From the NCBI GenBank assembly GCA_039029535.1, contig JBCCFW010000079.1:1-33117 (forward strand): DNA of 33,117 nt. Direction: 5' to 3'. The DNA comes from JBCCFW01 sp039029535 (GTDB lineage Bacteria; Acidobacteriota; JBCCFW01). Each line of letters begins with the position of its first letter. Within the stretch, counting starts at the first letter, position 1. This document shows positions 15,609 through 23,871 of this stretch, in pieces. Position numbers and translations under genes: made by a program. The notes beneath the pieces were generated by a model. It saw only the letters and a list, made by a program, of their open reading frames with translations, did no database searches and had not been told where the DNA came from.

Positions 15609-17384
15609 TCAGTCGGTCGACTTGGCGCGACGCACCGACAGGCGCCAGCGGTCGCGCTGAGCGTCACGACCGGCCACGCCGACCGAGACGCGATCGCCCA
15701 GGGCCAGCACGCGGCGTCCTCGGGCGTCGAGAAGGGCCACGCCCGAGCGCGCGAGCCGACACTTGCGGCCGCCACGCTCGAGGTCGCGACGGTAGGCCTT
15801 CACGTCGAGCGGCGGGTCGTCGAGCAGGACGTGAACCTTCGAGCGCGTGAGCCCCATGACGGTGCCCACGAGCCGGTCGCGGCCGAGATGTCCCAGGACG
15901 TCGTCGAGCACCAGCCGGTTGGCCGCGCGGGTCAGCTTCCGCTGAAGGTCCTTCGACTGGTTGGCGATCTCGACGACGCGCTCTTGCAGCGCGACGTCGG
16001 CTCGCGTCGGCTTGCGCTTGCGACGTCGACGATCGAGTGACTCGAGCAGCTCGGCGTGGAGGAACACGCCAACGATCTCGCGCATGGGCGCGGAGAAGCG
16101 GGCGTAGACCTCGGCACCGACGCCAAAGTGATCTGCCGGCAACGTGCCGAAGGTCGAGCGCCCGTTGGTCATGAGAGCCTGACGGTTGATCGCCTTGGCG
16201 ACGCGTCCCTCTTCACCATCGTGCGGAAGAGCGGCGAGGAAATCGGACAGGCTCTGACCCTCGCGACGTCGCCAGGTCCAGACCTTCGGATCGAGACGTC
16301 GCTCGCGTCGCACGCGGCCGAGCAGGCTCGTGAAGCGACGTAGCTTGCCCTCTTCCGGCGGCGCGTGCGTCCGGTAGATGGGCTGCATGGCGTCGTCGTC
16401 GCCACGGTCGTGAGCACGGAGCAGCCGCGCACCCTCGATGTTGCAGAGCAACGAGACCTGCTCGTTGTGACGCTCGACCCCGAGCCGCAGCTCCGAGCCC
16501 GCGACGAAGCGTGGGCTCTCGGCGCCTTTCAGCGACACGTCGAGCTCCTGACGTCGATAGCGCACGACGCCGCGCTCGGCCGCGAGCGCCTGACGACGTC
16601 GGCCGACCTCTTCGAGAGCGAGCAGGCTCTCCTGCACGTCGCGATCGCGGAAGGCACCGCGGCGACGATCGTCGTAGAGCGACTGCACCCGCTCGAAGGA
16701 GAGCTTGGCCCGCGAGTGGATGCGCGCTCGGAGAACCCGGGTGTCACTCACGAGACCGTCGGCGTCGAGCTCGATCTCGAAGACGAGGGCCCGACGATCC
16801 ACCTTCGGGTTGAGGGAGATCAGGTCCTCGCAGAGCCGGCGCGGCAGCATGGGCACGACGAAGGACGGCAGGTAATAGCTCGCGCCTCGACGCAGCGCCT
16901 CGTCGTGGAGGGCGGTGCCGGGTCGGACGAAGTGCGCGGCGTCGGCCAGGGCATAGCGGACGAGGTGCCCGTCGCCGCGGCGCTCGACCTGCACCGCCTG
17001 GTCGAGATCACGCGAGTGCTCGTCGTCGATGGTGACGAAGGCCAGCCCGGTGTAGTCCTTCAGCTTCGGATCGTCGATGCCGGAGTCGGCCTCCAGCTTC
17101 CGCGCTTCCTCTTCGACCTCCTCCGAGAAGGCAGGGTCGAGGCCCTCGCCGGCCGCCAACGCGACGATCCGGGCGAGGGCGCTGTCGGTCTTCGCGATGC
17201 GCTCGGCGATGCGGGGCGGCGTGGAGTCGTCGAGGCGGACGAGGTCGCCGACCTCGCAGCGACGCCGCGCGCCAGCGAGCGCGAGCTCGACAGGCTCCGG
17301 ACCGAGCAGCTCCGCGGTCAGCGGCTGCATCGAGGTCAGGCGAGCCAGTCGCCTGGATCCGTTCGTCGGGACGGAGGCGCTCAC
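15609..17384 (-). CDS. RNase II/R family 3'-5' exoribonuclease
   Basis: 591 residues. GTG 17384 is supported by GGAG 6 bases upstream; a later ATG (residue 19) is possible. The RNB catalytic domain starts near residue 112: FVTIDDEHSRDLDQA (116-130) holds the metal-binding aspartates, followed by YALADAAHFVRPGTALHDEA, YYLPSFVVPMLPRRLCEDLISLNP and later YARFSAPMREIVGVF. Q at the last position of the DLDQA motif, where E. coli RNase II has Asp, is common in this branch. The N-terminal cold-shock domains are short, and the C terminus looks like an S1-type domain. It degrades single-stranded RNA. It starts 39 bases downstream of the tRNA-Leu 3' end, so both are probably transcribed together. Confidence 0.9.
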   Translation of the reverse strand: MSASVPTNGSRRLARLTSMQPLTAELLGPEPVELALAGARRRCEVGDLVRLDDSTPPRIAERIAKTDSALARIVALAAGEGLDPAFSEEVEEEARKLEADSGIDDPKLKDYTGLAFVTIDDEHSRDLDQAVQVERRGDGHLVRYALADAAHFVRPGTALHDEALRRGASYYLPSFVVPMLPRRLCEDLISLNPKVDRRALVFEIELDADGLVSDTRVLRARIHSRAKLSFERVQSLYDDRRRGAFRDRDVQESLLALEEVGRRRQALAAERGVVRYRRQELDVSLKGAESPRFVAGSELRLGVERHNEQVSLLCNIEGARLLRAHDRGDDDAMQPIYRTHAPPEEGKLRRFTSLLGRVRRERRLDPKVWTWRRREGQSLSDFLAALPHDGEEGRVAKAINRQALMTNGRSTFGTLPADHFGVGAEVYARFSAPMREIVGVFLHAELLESLDRRRRKRKPTRADVALQERVVEIANQSKDLQRKLTRAANRLVLDDVLGHLGRDRLVGTVMGLTRSKVHVLLDDPPLDVKAYRRDLERGGRKCRLARSGVALLDARGRRVLALGDRVSVGVAGRDAQRDRWRLSVRRAKSTD

Positions 17385-17422
17385 GGAGATCTCCGTGGGT
17401 CCGGCTCGGCGGGGAGAGAAGG

Positions 17423-17509
17423 TGGTGCCGAAGGGGAGACTCGAACTCCCACGAGGTTGCCCCCACTAGCTCCTGAAGCTAGCGCGTCTACCAATTCCGC
17501 CACTTCGGC
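17423..17509 (-). tRNA. tRNA-Leu, anticodon CAG
   Basis: Minus strand: 7-bp acceptor GCCGAAG/CTTCGGC, discriminator A and an encoded CCA (17423-17425). D-arm GGTAGACGC type; anticodon stem CTAGC/GCTAG with loop TTCAGGA (anticodon CAG); a long variable arm typical of leucine tRNA; T-arm with GTTCGAGTC. All canonical class II features are present. Confidence 0.97.
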
Positions 17510-17552
17510 AAGCCCGAGCGGGGCGAGAGCATGATCGGCTGCCTCAGCCCTG

Positions 17553-17876
17553 TCAAGACGCTGCGCCTGCATCGGAGGCGTCCGTCCCGTCGTTGAAGTC
17601 GGCGCGGTAGAGCTTGACCTGCTCCTTCCGCAGCAGCACTGCCGGTCGCCCCGGCAAGGCCAGCTCGAGACAGTTCCGATCGAAGGACTCGAGCCGGCCG
17701 GTCAGCTCCGTGCCGTCCAGCAGCCGGACGACCATCGGGCAGCGCGCCTCCACGGCCTGCTGGAGATACCGCGCCTCAGCCTGCGTGGACTCCGGCGGGA
17801 GGGCCTTTCGGCGAGGCGCGTTGCTCACCTCGCGACGAGCTCCGTCCAGGCTGGGTCGGATCAACTTGCGGGTCAC
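17553..17876 (-). CDS. hfq: Hfq-like RNA chaperone
   Basis: 107 residues. GTG 17876 is chosen because GGGAG lies 5 bases upstream and the sequence starts as in related proteins (RKLIRPSL). The Sm core is clear: MVVRLLDGTELTGRLESFDR at 47-66, then NCLEL, then RPAVLLRKEQVKLYR as the Sm2 motif. The N-terminal 45 residues (APRRKALPPESTQAEARYLQQAVE) match the extended form seen in Acidobacteriota and some other phyla rather than the short E. coli form. Hfq hexamers pair small RNAs with mRNAs. It sits upstream of the tRNA-Leu gene on the same strand. Confidence 0.88.
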   Translation of the reverse strand: MTRKLIRPSLDGARREVSNAPRRKALPPESTQAEARYLQQAVEARCPMVVRLLDGTELTGRLESFDRNCLELALPGRPAVLLRKEQVKLYRADFNDGTDASDAGAAS

Positions 17877-17966
17877 GCGGGCTCCCGGACGCGAGAGGAC
17901 GGTGGACGAACCACTCGGTTGGCGCGAAAACGGTGCGAGAGCGTAGCATGAGGGCGATCCGACAGC

Positions 17967-17995
17967 TTGACGCGCTCTCGGCGTCTTCTTAGGCT
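17967..17995 (+). promoter_or_regulatory. Promoter of the TSP3 lipoprotein gene
   Basis: TTGACG (17967-17972), a 17-bp spacer and TAGGCT (17990-17995), about 55 bases before the start codon and in the gap between divergent genes. The -35 is near consensus; the -10 is moderate. Confidence 0.4.
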
Positions 17996-18052
17996 CTCCG
18001 CCGCGCTCGCAACCGCGCGAGGCGGTGAATCCTCTCCATCCGACTCCACTGA

Positions 18053-19636
18053 ATGCCGCACCGGCCCTCCTCTCCTCACCGCCGTCTCCTGGGCCTCGTC
18101 TCAGGAGCCGTCCTGGCGGCCAGCCTCCTGGGCTGTGGAGAGCAGAACCTGGGGCCGGCCGGGGCCGGTCTCGACGGCCTGGAGGCTGAGCCCTTCGATC
18201 GCCCGGCGGTCTCCCCCGCCCGCATCGGCTGCGACCCCCGCTCGCGTGGCTTCTGGCACCGGCAGTGCCTTGCGGTGGGAGCCCTCGCGACCAGCGAGGA
18301 CCAGTCGGACGCCCCCCGAGCCGCTCTTCCCGCGGCAGCGCTGGACCTCTTCTTCGAGGAGAGCGACCAGGCCCTGCTCGAGCTGGGTGAGGTCGGCGAG
18401 TGGAGCCCCGTCGCGTTCGGACCACCCACCCGCGAGGCGGACCCCGACGAGACCGCCGGCCAACGCAGTTGCGAGGTCCTGGTGGTCGAGCGACGCCGAG
18501 GCCCCTGCGCGCGAGCCCGCGCGGCCCTCGTCCAGCTTCAGCTCAACGTCTCGGCCGGCTACCTCGATCCCGGTCAGGAGGTCACCTGGCCGGACGGGCC
18601 GGCGACCCTGGCCACGGCCGCCGCGCAGGTGCGGGAGTGGATCGCCCGGGGCGACTGCGCCGGGGCCGCCGAGCTGGCTCAACGTCTGGCCGACGGTGCC
18701 GCCTGCGCTGGCAGCTCGTCCGACTCCGATCGCGACGGCATCGAGGATGCGGACGACCCCTGCCCCTTCGTCGCCGACCCGGAGCAGGTCGACACCGACG
18801 GCGACGGCCGGGGTGACGCCTGCGACCTCTGCCCCCTCGATCCAGAAGACGACCTCGACAGCGACCGTCACTGCGCCGGCGTGGACAACTGCCCGCGGCG
18901 CACCAACTACGGTCAGGAAGACCGCGACGGTGACGGCCTCGGCGACGCCTGCGACCCCTGCCCCGACGAGCCCACCACGGCCGACGACGCCGACGCCGAT
19001 GGTCGAGGCGATGCCTGCGATCCCTGCCCAGGTGACGCACGAAACGATCGGGACGCCGACGGCCACTGCGAGGCAGTCGACAACTGCCCTGGTCTCCCGA
19101 ACCCGACGCAGGCCGACGACGATGGGGACGGAATCGGCCAGCTCTGCGACAACTGTCCCAATCGTCCCAACCCGGACCAATCCGATGCCGACGGTGACGG
19201 ACACGGCGACGTCTGCGACGACGGGGACGACGGGGACCGCGACGGCGTCTTCGACGGTCGTGACAACTGCCCGCGAAAGGCCAACCCGCGTCAGCTCGAT
19301 CGCGACGGCGACGCCGTGGGCGACGCCTGCGACGTCTGTCCCCTGCTGAACGACCGGGTCCAGCTCGACACTGACGGCGACGGCATCGGCGACGCGTGCG
19401 ACACCTGCCCGAGGACCGCCGACGCCGACCAGGCCGATCGCGACGGCGACGGCATCGGCGATGCCTGCGACGCCTGCCCTGGCGACCCCGAGAACGACGC
19501 GGATCTCGACGGGCGCTGTCGGGGCGAGGACAACTGTCCCGGCACCTGGAATCCCACGCAGGAAGATGTCGACGGCGATGGACGCGGCGACGCCTGCGAC
19601 GGACCGGAGGTCAACGTCGCGGCCCCCGCACCCTGA
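18053..19636 (+). CDS. Lipoprotein with thrombospondin type 3 calcium-binding repeats
   Basis: 527 residues from ATG 18053. The signal peptide ends in a lipobox, SLLGC, with Cys28 the likely lipidated residue. Residues 29-220 form a domain I do not recognise, with paired cysteines (GCDPRSRGFWHRQC, RGPCARAR). From about 222 to 515 there are roughly ten thrombospondin type 3 repeats, each with a DxDxDGxGDxCD core followed by CP, e.g. DTDGDGRGDACD and DRDGDGIGDACD. These bind calcium in a wire-like string and are frequent on cell surfaces of myxobacteria and related groups. No partner gene is evident. The strong Asp/Gly bias follows from the repeats. Confidence 0.9.
   Translation: MPHRPSSPHRRLLGLVSGAVLAASLLGCGEQNLGPAGAGLDGLEAEPFDRPAVSPARIGCDPRSRGFWHRQCLAVGALATSEDQSDAPRAALPAAALDLFFEESDQALLELGEVGEWSPVAFGPPTREADPDETAGQRSCEVLVVERRRGPCARARAALVQLQLNVSAGYLDPGQEVTWPDGPATLATAAAQVREWIARGDCAGAAELAQRLADGAACAGSSSDSDRDGIEDADDPCPFVADPEQVDTDGDGRGDACDLCPLDPEDDLDSDRHCAGVDNCPRRTNYGQEDRDGDGLGDACDPCPDEPTTADDADADGRGDACDPCPGDARNDRDADGHCEAVDNCPGLPNPTQADDDGDGIGQLCDNCPNRPNPDQSDADGDGHGDVCDDGDDGDRDGVFDGRDNCPRKANPRQLDRDGDAVGDACDVCPLLNDRVQLDTDGDGIGDACDTCPRTADADQADRDGDGIGDACDACPGDPENDADLDGRCRGEDNCPGTWNPTQEDVDGDGRGDACDGPEVNVAAPAP
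18716..19605 (+). repeat. Degenerate repeat array encoding the TSP3 units
   Basis: Roughly ten units of about 70-110 bases built around GACGGCGACGGC-type cores coding for DGDG. Units differ at many synonymous sites, so the array is old rather than recently expanded. Confidence 0.8.
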
Positions 19637-19657
19637 GGCTCTTCGGAGGCCTCGCTC

Positions 19658-20128
19658 CTAGACCTCTCGGAAGGACTCGAGCACCTCGTCGATGCAGTCG
19701 AGGAGCTCCTGCCGCTCACGACGCTCCTGCGCGAGCTGACGTCCGACGGCCGCGACCATGGCCTGACGTCGCTTCTCCTCCTCCACCGTGCTGGGCAGGC
19801 CCGGAAGCAACGAGATCGGCGCTCGGGTCCCCAGACGGGCGTGATGCTCCTCCAGGGTCGTGAGGACGTGCTCTCGGAAGCTCAAGGTGGGCTCGGTCGT
19901 CAGGGCGTGCTTCGAGAGCTGCGCGACGACCTGGTCATGGCGCTCCAAGGCCTCGCGGAGGAAGAGGTAGGCCTCCTCGTGACCGGTCGGGCAGGGCCGA
20001 CTGAGCGAGCGGCGGAGCCGCATGGCGCGTCGCTCCTGCTGCTGGGCCCGCCGGGGCGAGCGGCCCGAGCGCCGGGGCGTGGGCGACGACGAATCTGAAG
20101 ACGCGAGGAAACCGAGACCGAGGAACAT
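19658..20128 (-). CDS. Hypothetical coiled-coil protein
   Basis: 156 residues from ATG 20128, with a G-rich ribosome site (GGGGG) 6 bases upstream. The N terminus is basic and Ser/Arg-rich (residues 12-45); the rest is helical with a heptad-like pattern (EEAYLFLREALERHDQVVAQL, then EEEKRRQAMVAAVGRQLAQERRERQELL with charged faces). No family recognised. It converges on the lipoprotein gene with 21 bases between the stops, and is divergent from the next gene. Confidence 0.6.
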   Translation of the reverse strand: MFLGLGFLASSDSSSPTPRRSGRSPRRAQQQERRAMRLRRSLSRPCPTGHEEAYLFLREALERHDQVVAQLSKHALTTEPTLSFREHVLTTLEEHHARLGTRAPISLLPGLPSTVEEEKRRQAMVAAVGRQLAQERRERQELLDCIDEVLESFREV

Positions 20129-20263
20129 GAGGACCCCCTTGATGTCCCGGACTACGGTCCCTCACCCGACCGAGTTCCCCACGGACTGGAGTCGGGGTCC
20201 CTCGCCACGGTCGGTCGAGTTCCGGCCCCTCTCGGAAAACAAACCGCCACCGAACATGCCGCC

Positions 20264-20293
20264 TTGGCATTTCCTTACTCGAGGGCCTATCAT
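20264..20293 (+). promoter_or_regulatory. Promoter of the DUF5343-like gene
   Basis: TTGGCA (20264-20269) and TATCAT (20288-20293) with an 18-bp spacer. Transcription would begin near 20300, about 58 bases before the GTG at 20358. The surrounding DNA is more AT-rich than average here. Confidence 0.55.
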
Positions 20294-20357
20294 TCAGAAA
20301 AGCTCGTGGCGCCGAGGCGCCTTGCCCGGCCGCCGGCCACGAGCGGGACCACGGAAC

Positions 20358-20978
20358 GTGAACAGGAATCCTTCCGTCCCCTACTGCACCGTCAAGGGCT
20401 TCAGCCGCTGCCTGGACATCCTCCGGGAGAGTCGGCCTGAAATCGTGGACCGCAAGCTGCTCATTGAGCGTGGGCTCAGCCAGCATGCCGTCTACCCCGT
20501 CCTCGGTGCTCTCCGTTACCTCGGCCTCCTCAACGACGAGGGCCGGCTCACCGACTCGATCGAGGCCTTCCTGGATGACACTGACATCCAGGGACGGCGC
20601 GAGATCGTGGAGAAGGCCTACACGGACCTTCTCGCCGTGGTGACCTTCCCGGTCGGCGACCGCGAGGAGATCGACTCGATCCTCAAGGAGCAGTTCGACT
20701 GCGCCAGCGGCGTGGTGGCCTTCTGCTCGACGCTCTTCCTGTGGCTTGCCGCGGAGGCCGGAATGCCGGTCGCGCGTCTCGGCCGCAGCCGCCGCGGTCG
20801 TCCGCCGGCGTACCTGTCCCAGCTCTCGGAGCCCGCCCGGGCTTACCTCCTCGAGCAGGAGAACGAGCTGGCGCAGCCGTCCGGCAGCCTGCCCGCAGCA
20901 TTCGAGCGCGTCGAGGACCGGCCAGCTCCGGCGGTCGTGCCCATGCCCCAGCGGCGCACGGCCACCGACGACGCTTAG
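20358..20978 (+). CDS. DUF5343-like protein
   Basis: 206 residues from GTG 20358, placed after the promoter; the in-frame open stretch upstream to 20022 is not translated in this model. The N-terminal ~110 residues (VPYCTVKGFSRCLDILRE, then LSQHAVYPVLGALRYLGLLNDEGRLT, then REIVEKAYTDLLAV) follow the DUF5343 pattern, helical with a winged-helix-like middle. The remainder has a conserved-looking helix pair and a basic stretch (GRSRRGRPPAYL). Function unknown; DNA binding is possible from the fold but not shown. Solo transcription unit. Confidence 0.72.
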   Translation: MNRNPSVPYCTVKGFSRCLDILRESRPEIVDRKLLIERGLSQHAVYPVLGALRYLGLLNDEGRLTDSIEAFLDDTDIQGRREIVEKAYTDLLAVVTFPVGDREEIDSILKEQFDCASGVVAFCSTLFLWLAAEAGMPVARLGRSRRGRPPAYLSQLSEPARAYLLEQENELAQPSGSLPAAFERVEDRPAPAVVPMPQRRTATDDA

Positions 20979-21006
20979 CTAGAGCTCTCTTCGAGAGTCG
21001 AGCATG

Positions 21007-21039
21007 GCTCTGCTGCCGGCCTCGCGCCGGCGGCAGAGC
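21007..21039. terminator. Strong GC hairpin after the DUF5343-like gene
   Basis: GCTCTGCTGCCGGC and GCCGGCGGCAGAGC form a 14-bp stem with one GU pair and a CTCGC loop, 28 bases after the stop. No T-run follows. It lies between convergent genes and may slow transcription from both sides. Confidence 0.5.
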
Positions 21040-21121
21040 ACCCGTGTCTCCGGCGATCGCCCGGACGACACCCCTCCTCCCTCCTCTCGCACCCTCCCCG
21101 TGCGCCCGGCGCGGTCGCGCC

Positions 21122-21997
21122 TCAGCTCATCGCCGCGATCCAGCGGCGGACCTGCTCGAGCTGACGACGCACCAAGCGCCCGGAAGACTCGTCTGAGGCC
21201 ATCGAGACGGCCTTCTCGAGGTCGTGGAGCGCTTCCTGGTGGCGGCCGACCTGGAAGGCCAGGCGTGCGCGCTCTTGGAGGGGGCTGACGTCGCCGGGGC
21301 GGAGGTCGATGAGCCGACCTTGCGCCCGAATCGCGGCGAACGGGTCACTTCGCCGCAGGTACCCGCGCTTGAGATGACCGAGCAGGCGCTCGAGCCAGCG
21401 ACGCTCGGTGAGGGGTCGCTGGAACTCGGCGCGGAGGGACAACCCGGGCGTGCCGCTCTCGACGAGAGCCGGACAGGACTCGGGCAGGACGAGCCGTCCG
21501 CGGTCCTTGGGGTCGAAGAGCAGCGGCCGAGGCGGCACCTCCAGGCCGACGAAGAGCCGACCGGGACCGCACAGGCCACGCAGGGGTAGGCCGGCGCGAC
21601 GGCCGACCTCGACCTGGATGAGAGCGAGGGACAGGGGCACGCCCAGCCGACGCTCGAGCACGAGGTCGAGCTCGACGTTCGCGGGGTCGTGGGGCGCCAC
21701 CTGGTCGACGGCGAAGCCCTCTTCGTCGTAGAGCATCTCGGAGAGACGCAGGGCGGCGGCGAGCGGGTCGTCGAGGCAACCGGCATGCCGCAGGCGGCTC
21801 GACAGGCGGGCAGCCCAGATCGAGACCTGGCTTTCGATGAGCCCGAGATCGGCCTCGGGACGGGCGTCGAGCACGAGAGCCGACGCGGCCCGAAGCAGGT
21901 CGATGCGCCCGGACGGGCAGCAGGCCGCCGTCCGGAAGGCGATGCCGCCGGGGTCTTCAATCGGCTCTGGAGCGTGGTCTGAGGCCTTTTCCAACAT
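21122..21997 (-). CDS. SirB1/transglutaminase-like protein with C-terminal TPR
   Basis: 291 residues from ATG. The middle matches the SirB1 N-terminal transglutaminase-like domain: NVELDLVLERRLGVPLSLALIQVEVGRRAGLPLRGLCGPGRLFVGL at about residues 106-151 (long motif, given in full only by position: LDxVLERRxGxPLSL and GLPLxG cores), then LLFDPKDRG. The C-terminal ~90 residues look like tetratricopeptide helices (RLIDLRPGDVSPLQERARLAFQ, then HQEALHDLEKAV). The family's catalytic His position (PGHF) reads PGRL here, so protease-like activity is doubtful. Function unknown. It is upstream of nothing on its strand and separated from ispH by 180 bases. Confidence 0.78.
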   Translation of the reverse strand: MLEKASDHAPEPIEDPGGIAFRTAACCPSGRIDLLRAASALVLDARPEADLGLIESQVSIWAARLSSRLRHAGCLDDPLAAALRLSEMLYDEEGFAVDQVAPHDPANVELDLVLERRLGVPLSLALIQVEVGRRAGLPLRGLCGPGRLFVGLEVPPRPLLFDPKDRGRLVLPESCPALVESGTPGLSLRAEFQRPLTERRWLERLLGHLKRGYLRRSDPFAAIRAQGRLIDLRPGDVSPLQERARLAFQVGRHQEALHDLEKAVSMASDESSGRLVRRQLEQVRRWIAAMS

Positions 21998-22115
21998 GAC
22001 GAAACTCCGGCCCGCGCACGGCTCACGCCACGACCGCCGCCTCCCCGTGGAGCACGGGAGAGCGGATCTCGGACACGACCTATTGCTGTGGGGGAGCCGT
22101 CATCATGCCACGGAG

Positions 22116-22138
22116 GCCCGAGCCGTTGCAGCTCGGGC
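22116..22138 (-). terminator. Possible hairpin terminator downstream of ispH
   Basis: GCCCGAGC and GCTCGGGC form a perfect 8-bp stem with a 7-base loop, 39 bases after the ispH stop. There is no T-run, so termination is only a possibility. Confidence 0.35.
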
Positions 22139-22176
22139 GCTGAGGCAAGCGGCCAGGGCGGTGGGCCGGACCCCTC

Positions 22177-23388
22177 TCAGGACAGGGTGGGCGCCGGCAG
22201 GCCGCGGAGTTGGAGGAGGGCCTGGATCACCGCGCCGATCTCGCTATCGGGGGTCGACGCGCCGGCCGTCAGGCCGATGACGAGCTGGCCGTCCGGCAGC
22301 CAGGATTCGGCGACCACGGGGGTCTTGGTGGCCGCGGGGAGGTGCTCGAGGGAGCCGTCGTCGCGCAGGCATTGACGGGAGGCCAAGTGGTAGGTCGGCA
22401 CGCTCTCCCGGCACATCCGCGCGAGATTGCAGGTGTTGGAGGAGTTGTAGCCCCCGATGACCAGGGCGAGGTCGACCCCGCCCGCCAGCAGCTCGACGAC
22501 GGCGTCCTGCCGGTCCTGAGTGGCCGAGCAGATGGTGTCGAAGGCGCGGAAACGCTGCTCGACCGCCTCCTGGCCGCGGAGCTCGAGCACGGCCTGCCGG
22601 AGACGCTCGGCGATGGCCAGCGACTCGGAGGAGAGCATGGTCGTCTGGTTGGCCAGCCCGATCGCGGCGAGATCCCGCTCGGGCTCGAAGCCGGGCGAGA
22701 CGGCGAACGCGAAGCGCTCCAGGAGATCCGCCGCGCTCATCCGACCTGCGAGGTGGTCGATGACCAGGTCGGTCTCGTCCATGTTGCGGACGACGAGGTA
22801 GTGCCCGCCCTCGGCCAGGGCGCGTGAGGCGGTGGCCCGAGTCTCCTCGTGCTCGTGCTTGCCGTGGATGACGCTCGTGTAGCCGTCGCGGGCATGCCGC
22901 TCGACGCGCTTCCAGACGTTGAGCACCGAGCCGCAGGTCGTGTCGACCCTCACGCAACCGAGCTCTTCCAGGCGCGCCATCCAGGTGGTGGTCACCCCGA
23001 AGGCGGGGATGAGGACGACGTCCTCGGAGGTGAGGTCGGCGAGGGGCCCGTCGTCCTCGGCCAGGTCCGGCGAGAGGATGGTCACCCCCATCGCCTCGAG
23101 CCGGTAGTTCACGCCCGGGTTGTGGATGATCTCGCCGACCAGGAAGATGCGGCGATCCGGGAACTTCTTCCGGGTCTCGTAGGCGTAGTCGATGGCTCGA
23201 TCCACGCCGTAACAGAAGCCGAATTCGTGGGCGAGGCGGATCTCGAGGTCGCCCACCTTCAGGGTGCGGTCACCGGCCTTGAGCTGGGCGACCAGCTCGC
23301 TGTCGTAGTCCGCCGACAGCTCGCCCTGGATCTCGTTCTTGAGGCCGAATCCCTTGCGGAAGTAGGTGCTGCCCGAGGTCGCCGTCAT
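22177..23388 (-). CDS. ispH: 4-hydroxy-3-methylbut-2-enyl diphosphate reductase (IspH/LytB)
   Basis: 403 residues from ATG 23388. The three iron-sulfur cysteines are Cys59 (FGFCYGVDRA), Cys152 (DTTCGSV) and Cys287 (TICSATQDRQ). Other family blocks: EIIHNPGVN, GKHEHEE, VIGGYNSSNT. It makes IPP and DMAPP in the last step of the MEP isoprenoid pathway. At about 400 residues with an N-terminal extension (YFRKGFGLKNE) and the SSNT block, it belongs to the longer cyanobacterial/plant-like type rather than the ~310-residue enterobacterial type. A TAGAAT element sits 7-12 bases before the start with no ribosome site, so the mRNA may be leaderless. Confidence 0.96.
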   Translation of the reverse strand: MTATSGSTYFRKGFGLKNEIQGELSADYDSELVAQLKAGDRTLKVGDLEIRLAHEFGFCYGVDRAIDYAYETRKKFPDRRIFLVGEIIHNPGVNYRLEAMGVTILSPDLAEDDGPLADLTSEDVVLIPAFGVTTTWMARLEELGCVRVDTTCGSVLNVWKRVERHARDGYTSVIHGKHEHEETRATASRALAEGGHYLVVRNMDETDLVIDHLAGRMSAADLLERFAFAVSPGFEPERDLAAIGLANQTTMLSSESLAIAERLRQAVLELRGQEAVEQRFRAFDTICSATQDRQDAVVELLAGGVDLALVIGGYNSSNTCNLARMCRESVPTYHLASRQCLRDDGSLEHLPAATKTPVVAESWLPDGQLVIGLTAGASTPDSEIGAVIQALLQLRGLPAPTLS

Positions 23389-23442
23389 GGCGTGATTCTA
23401 TCGCAGCGGCCCCCCGGTCGCGGCGACTGGCATGATGACGAA

Positions 23443-23871
23443 ATGGCGTCTTTTTCCTGGCCCTACCATCTCGACCTCCCCGTCCGCTTCCGCGACGTCG
23501 ACGCCTATGGGCACGTCAACAACGCGGTCTACTTCACCTACCTCGAGCAGGCGCGCTGCGAGTGCTACATGGCCCTCCTGTCGCGGAACGACCCCTGCCA
23601 CCAGGAGGAGGGTCTCGACTTCGTCGTGGCCCGGGCCGAGTGCGACTACGTGGCCCCCATCCACGCGGGCGACGTCATCCGGGTCGAGGTGAGGCCCAGC
23701 GCGGTGGGCACGAAGTCGTTCGCCTTCGCCTACGAGATGACGGTCGACGGCACCGTCCGGGCGACGGGCAGCACTGTCCTGGTCGCCTACGAGCACCGGG
23801 AGCGACAGACCAAGCCCCTCCCCGCCGAGCTGGCCGAGGAGCTCCGGGCGGGCCTGCCGGACCACGCGTGA
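23443..23871 (+). CDS. Acyl-CoA thioesterase, 4-hydroxybenzoyl-CoA thioesterase-like (hotdog fold)
   Basis: 142 residues from ATG 23443. The N-terminal block VRFRDVDAYGHVNNAVYFTYLEQAR has the family's catalytic aspartate (Asp in RDVDAYGHVNN) and the helix of the hotdog fold; VARAECDYVAPIHAGD and KSFAFAYEM continue it. Such enzymes hydrolyse acyl-CoA thioesters in the cytosol; the YbgC group is often tied to envelope lipid metabolism. Substrate unknown. Its stop overlaps the dUTPase start (GTGA). Confidence 0.9.
   Translation: MASFSWPYHLDLPVRFRDVDAYGHVNNAVYFTYLEQARCECYMALLSRNDPCHQEEGLDFVVARAECDYVAPIHAGDVIRVEVRPSAVGTKSFAFAYEMTVDGTVRATGSTVLVAYEHRERQTKPLPAELAEELRAGLPDHA

Noticed and set aside
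18716..19605. CRISPR-like repeat array
   Set aside because: The repeats are imperfect, in frame and encode TSP3 units; there are no unique spacers of constant length.
20022..20357. N-terminal extension of the DUF5343-like protein
   Set aside because: The extension is Arg/Pro-rich, overlaps the opposite gene and lies upstream of a good promoter at 20264-20293.
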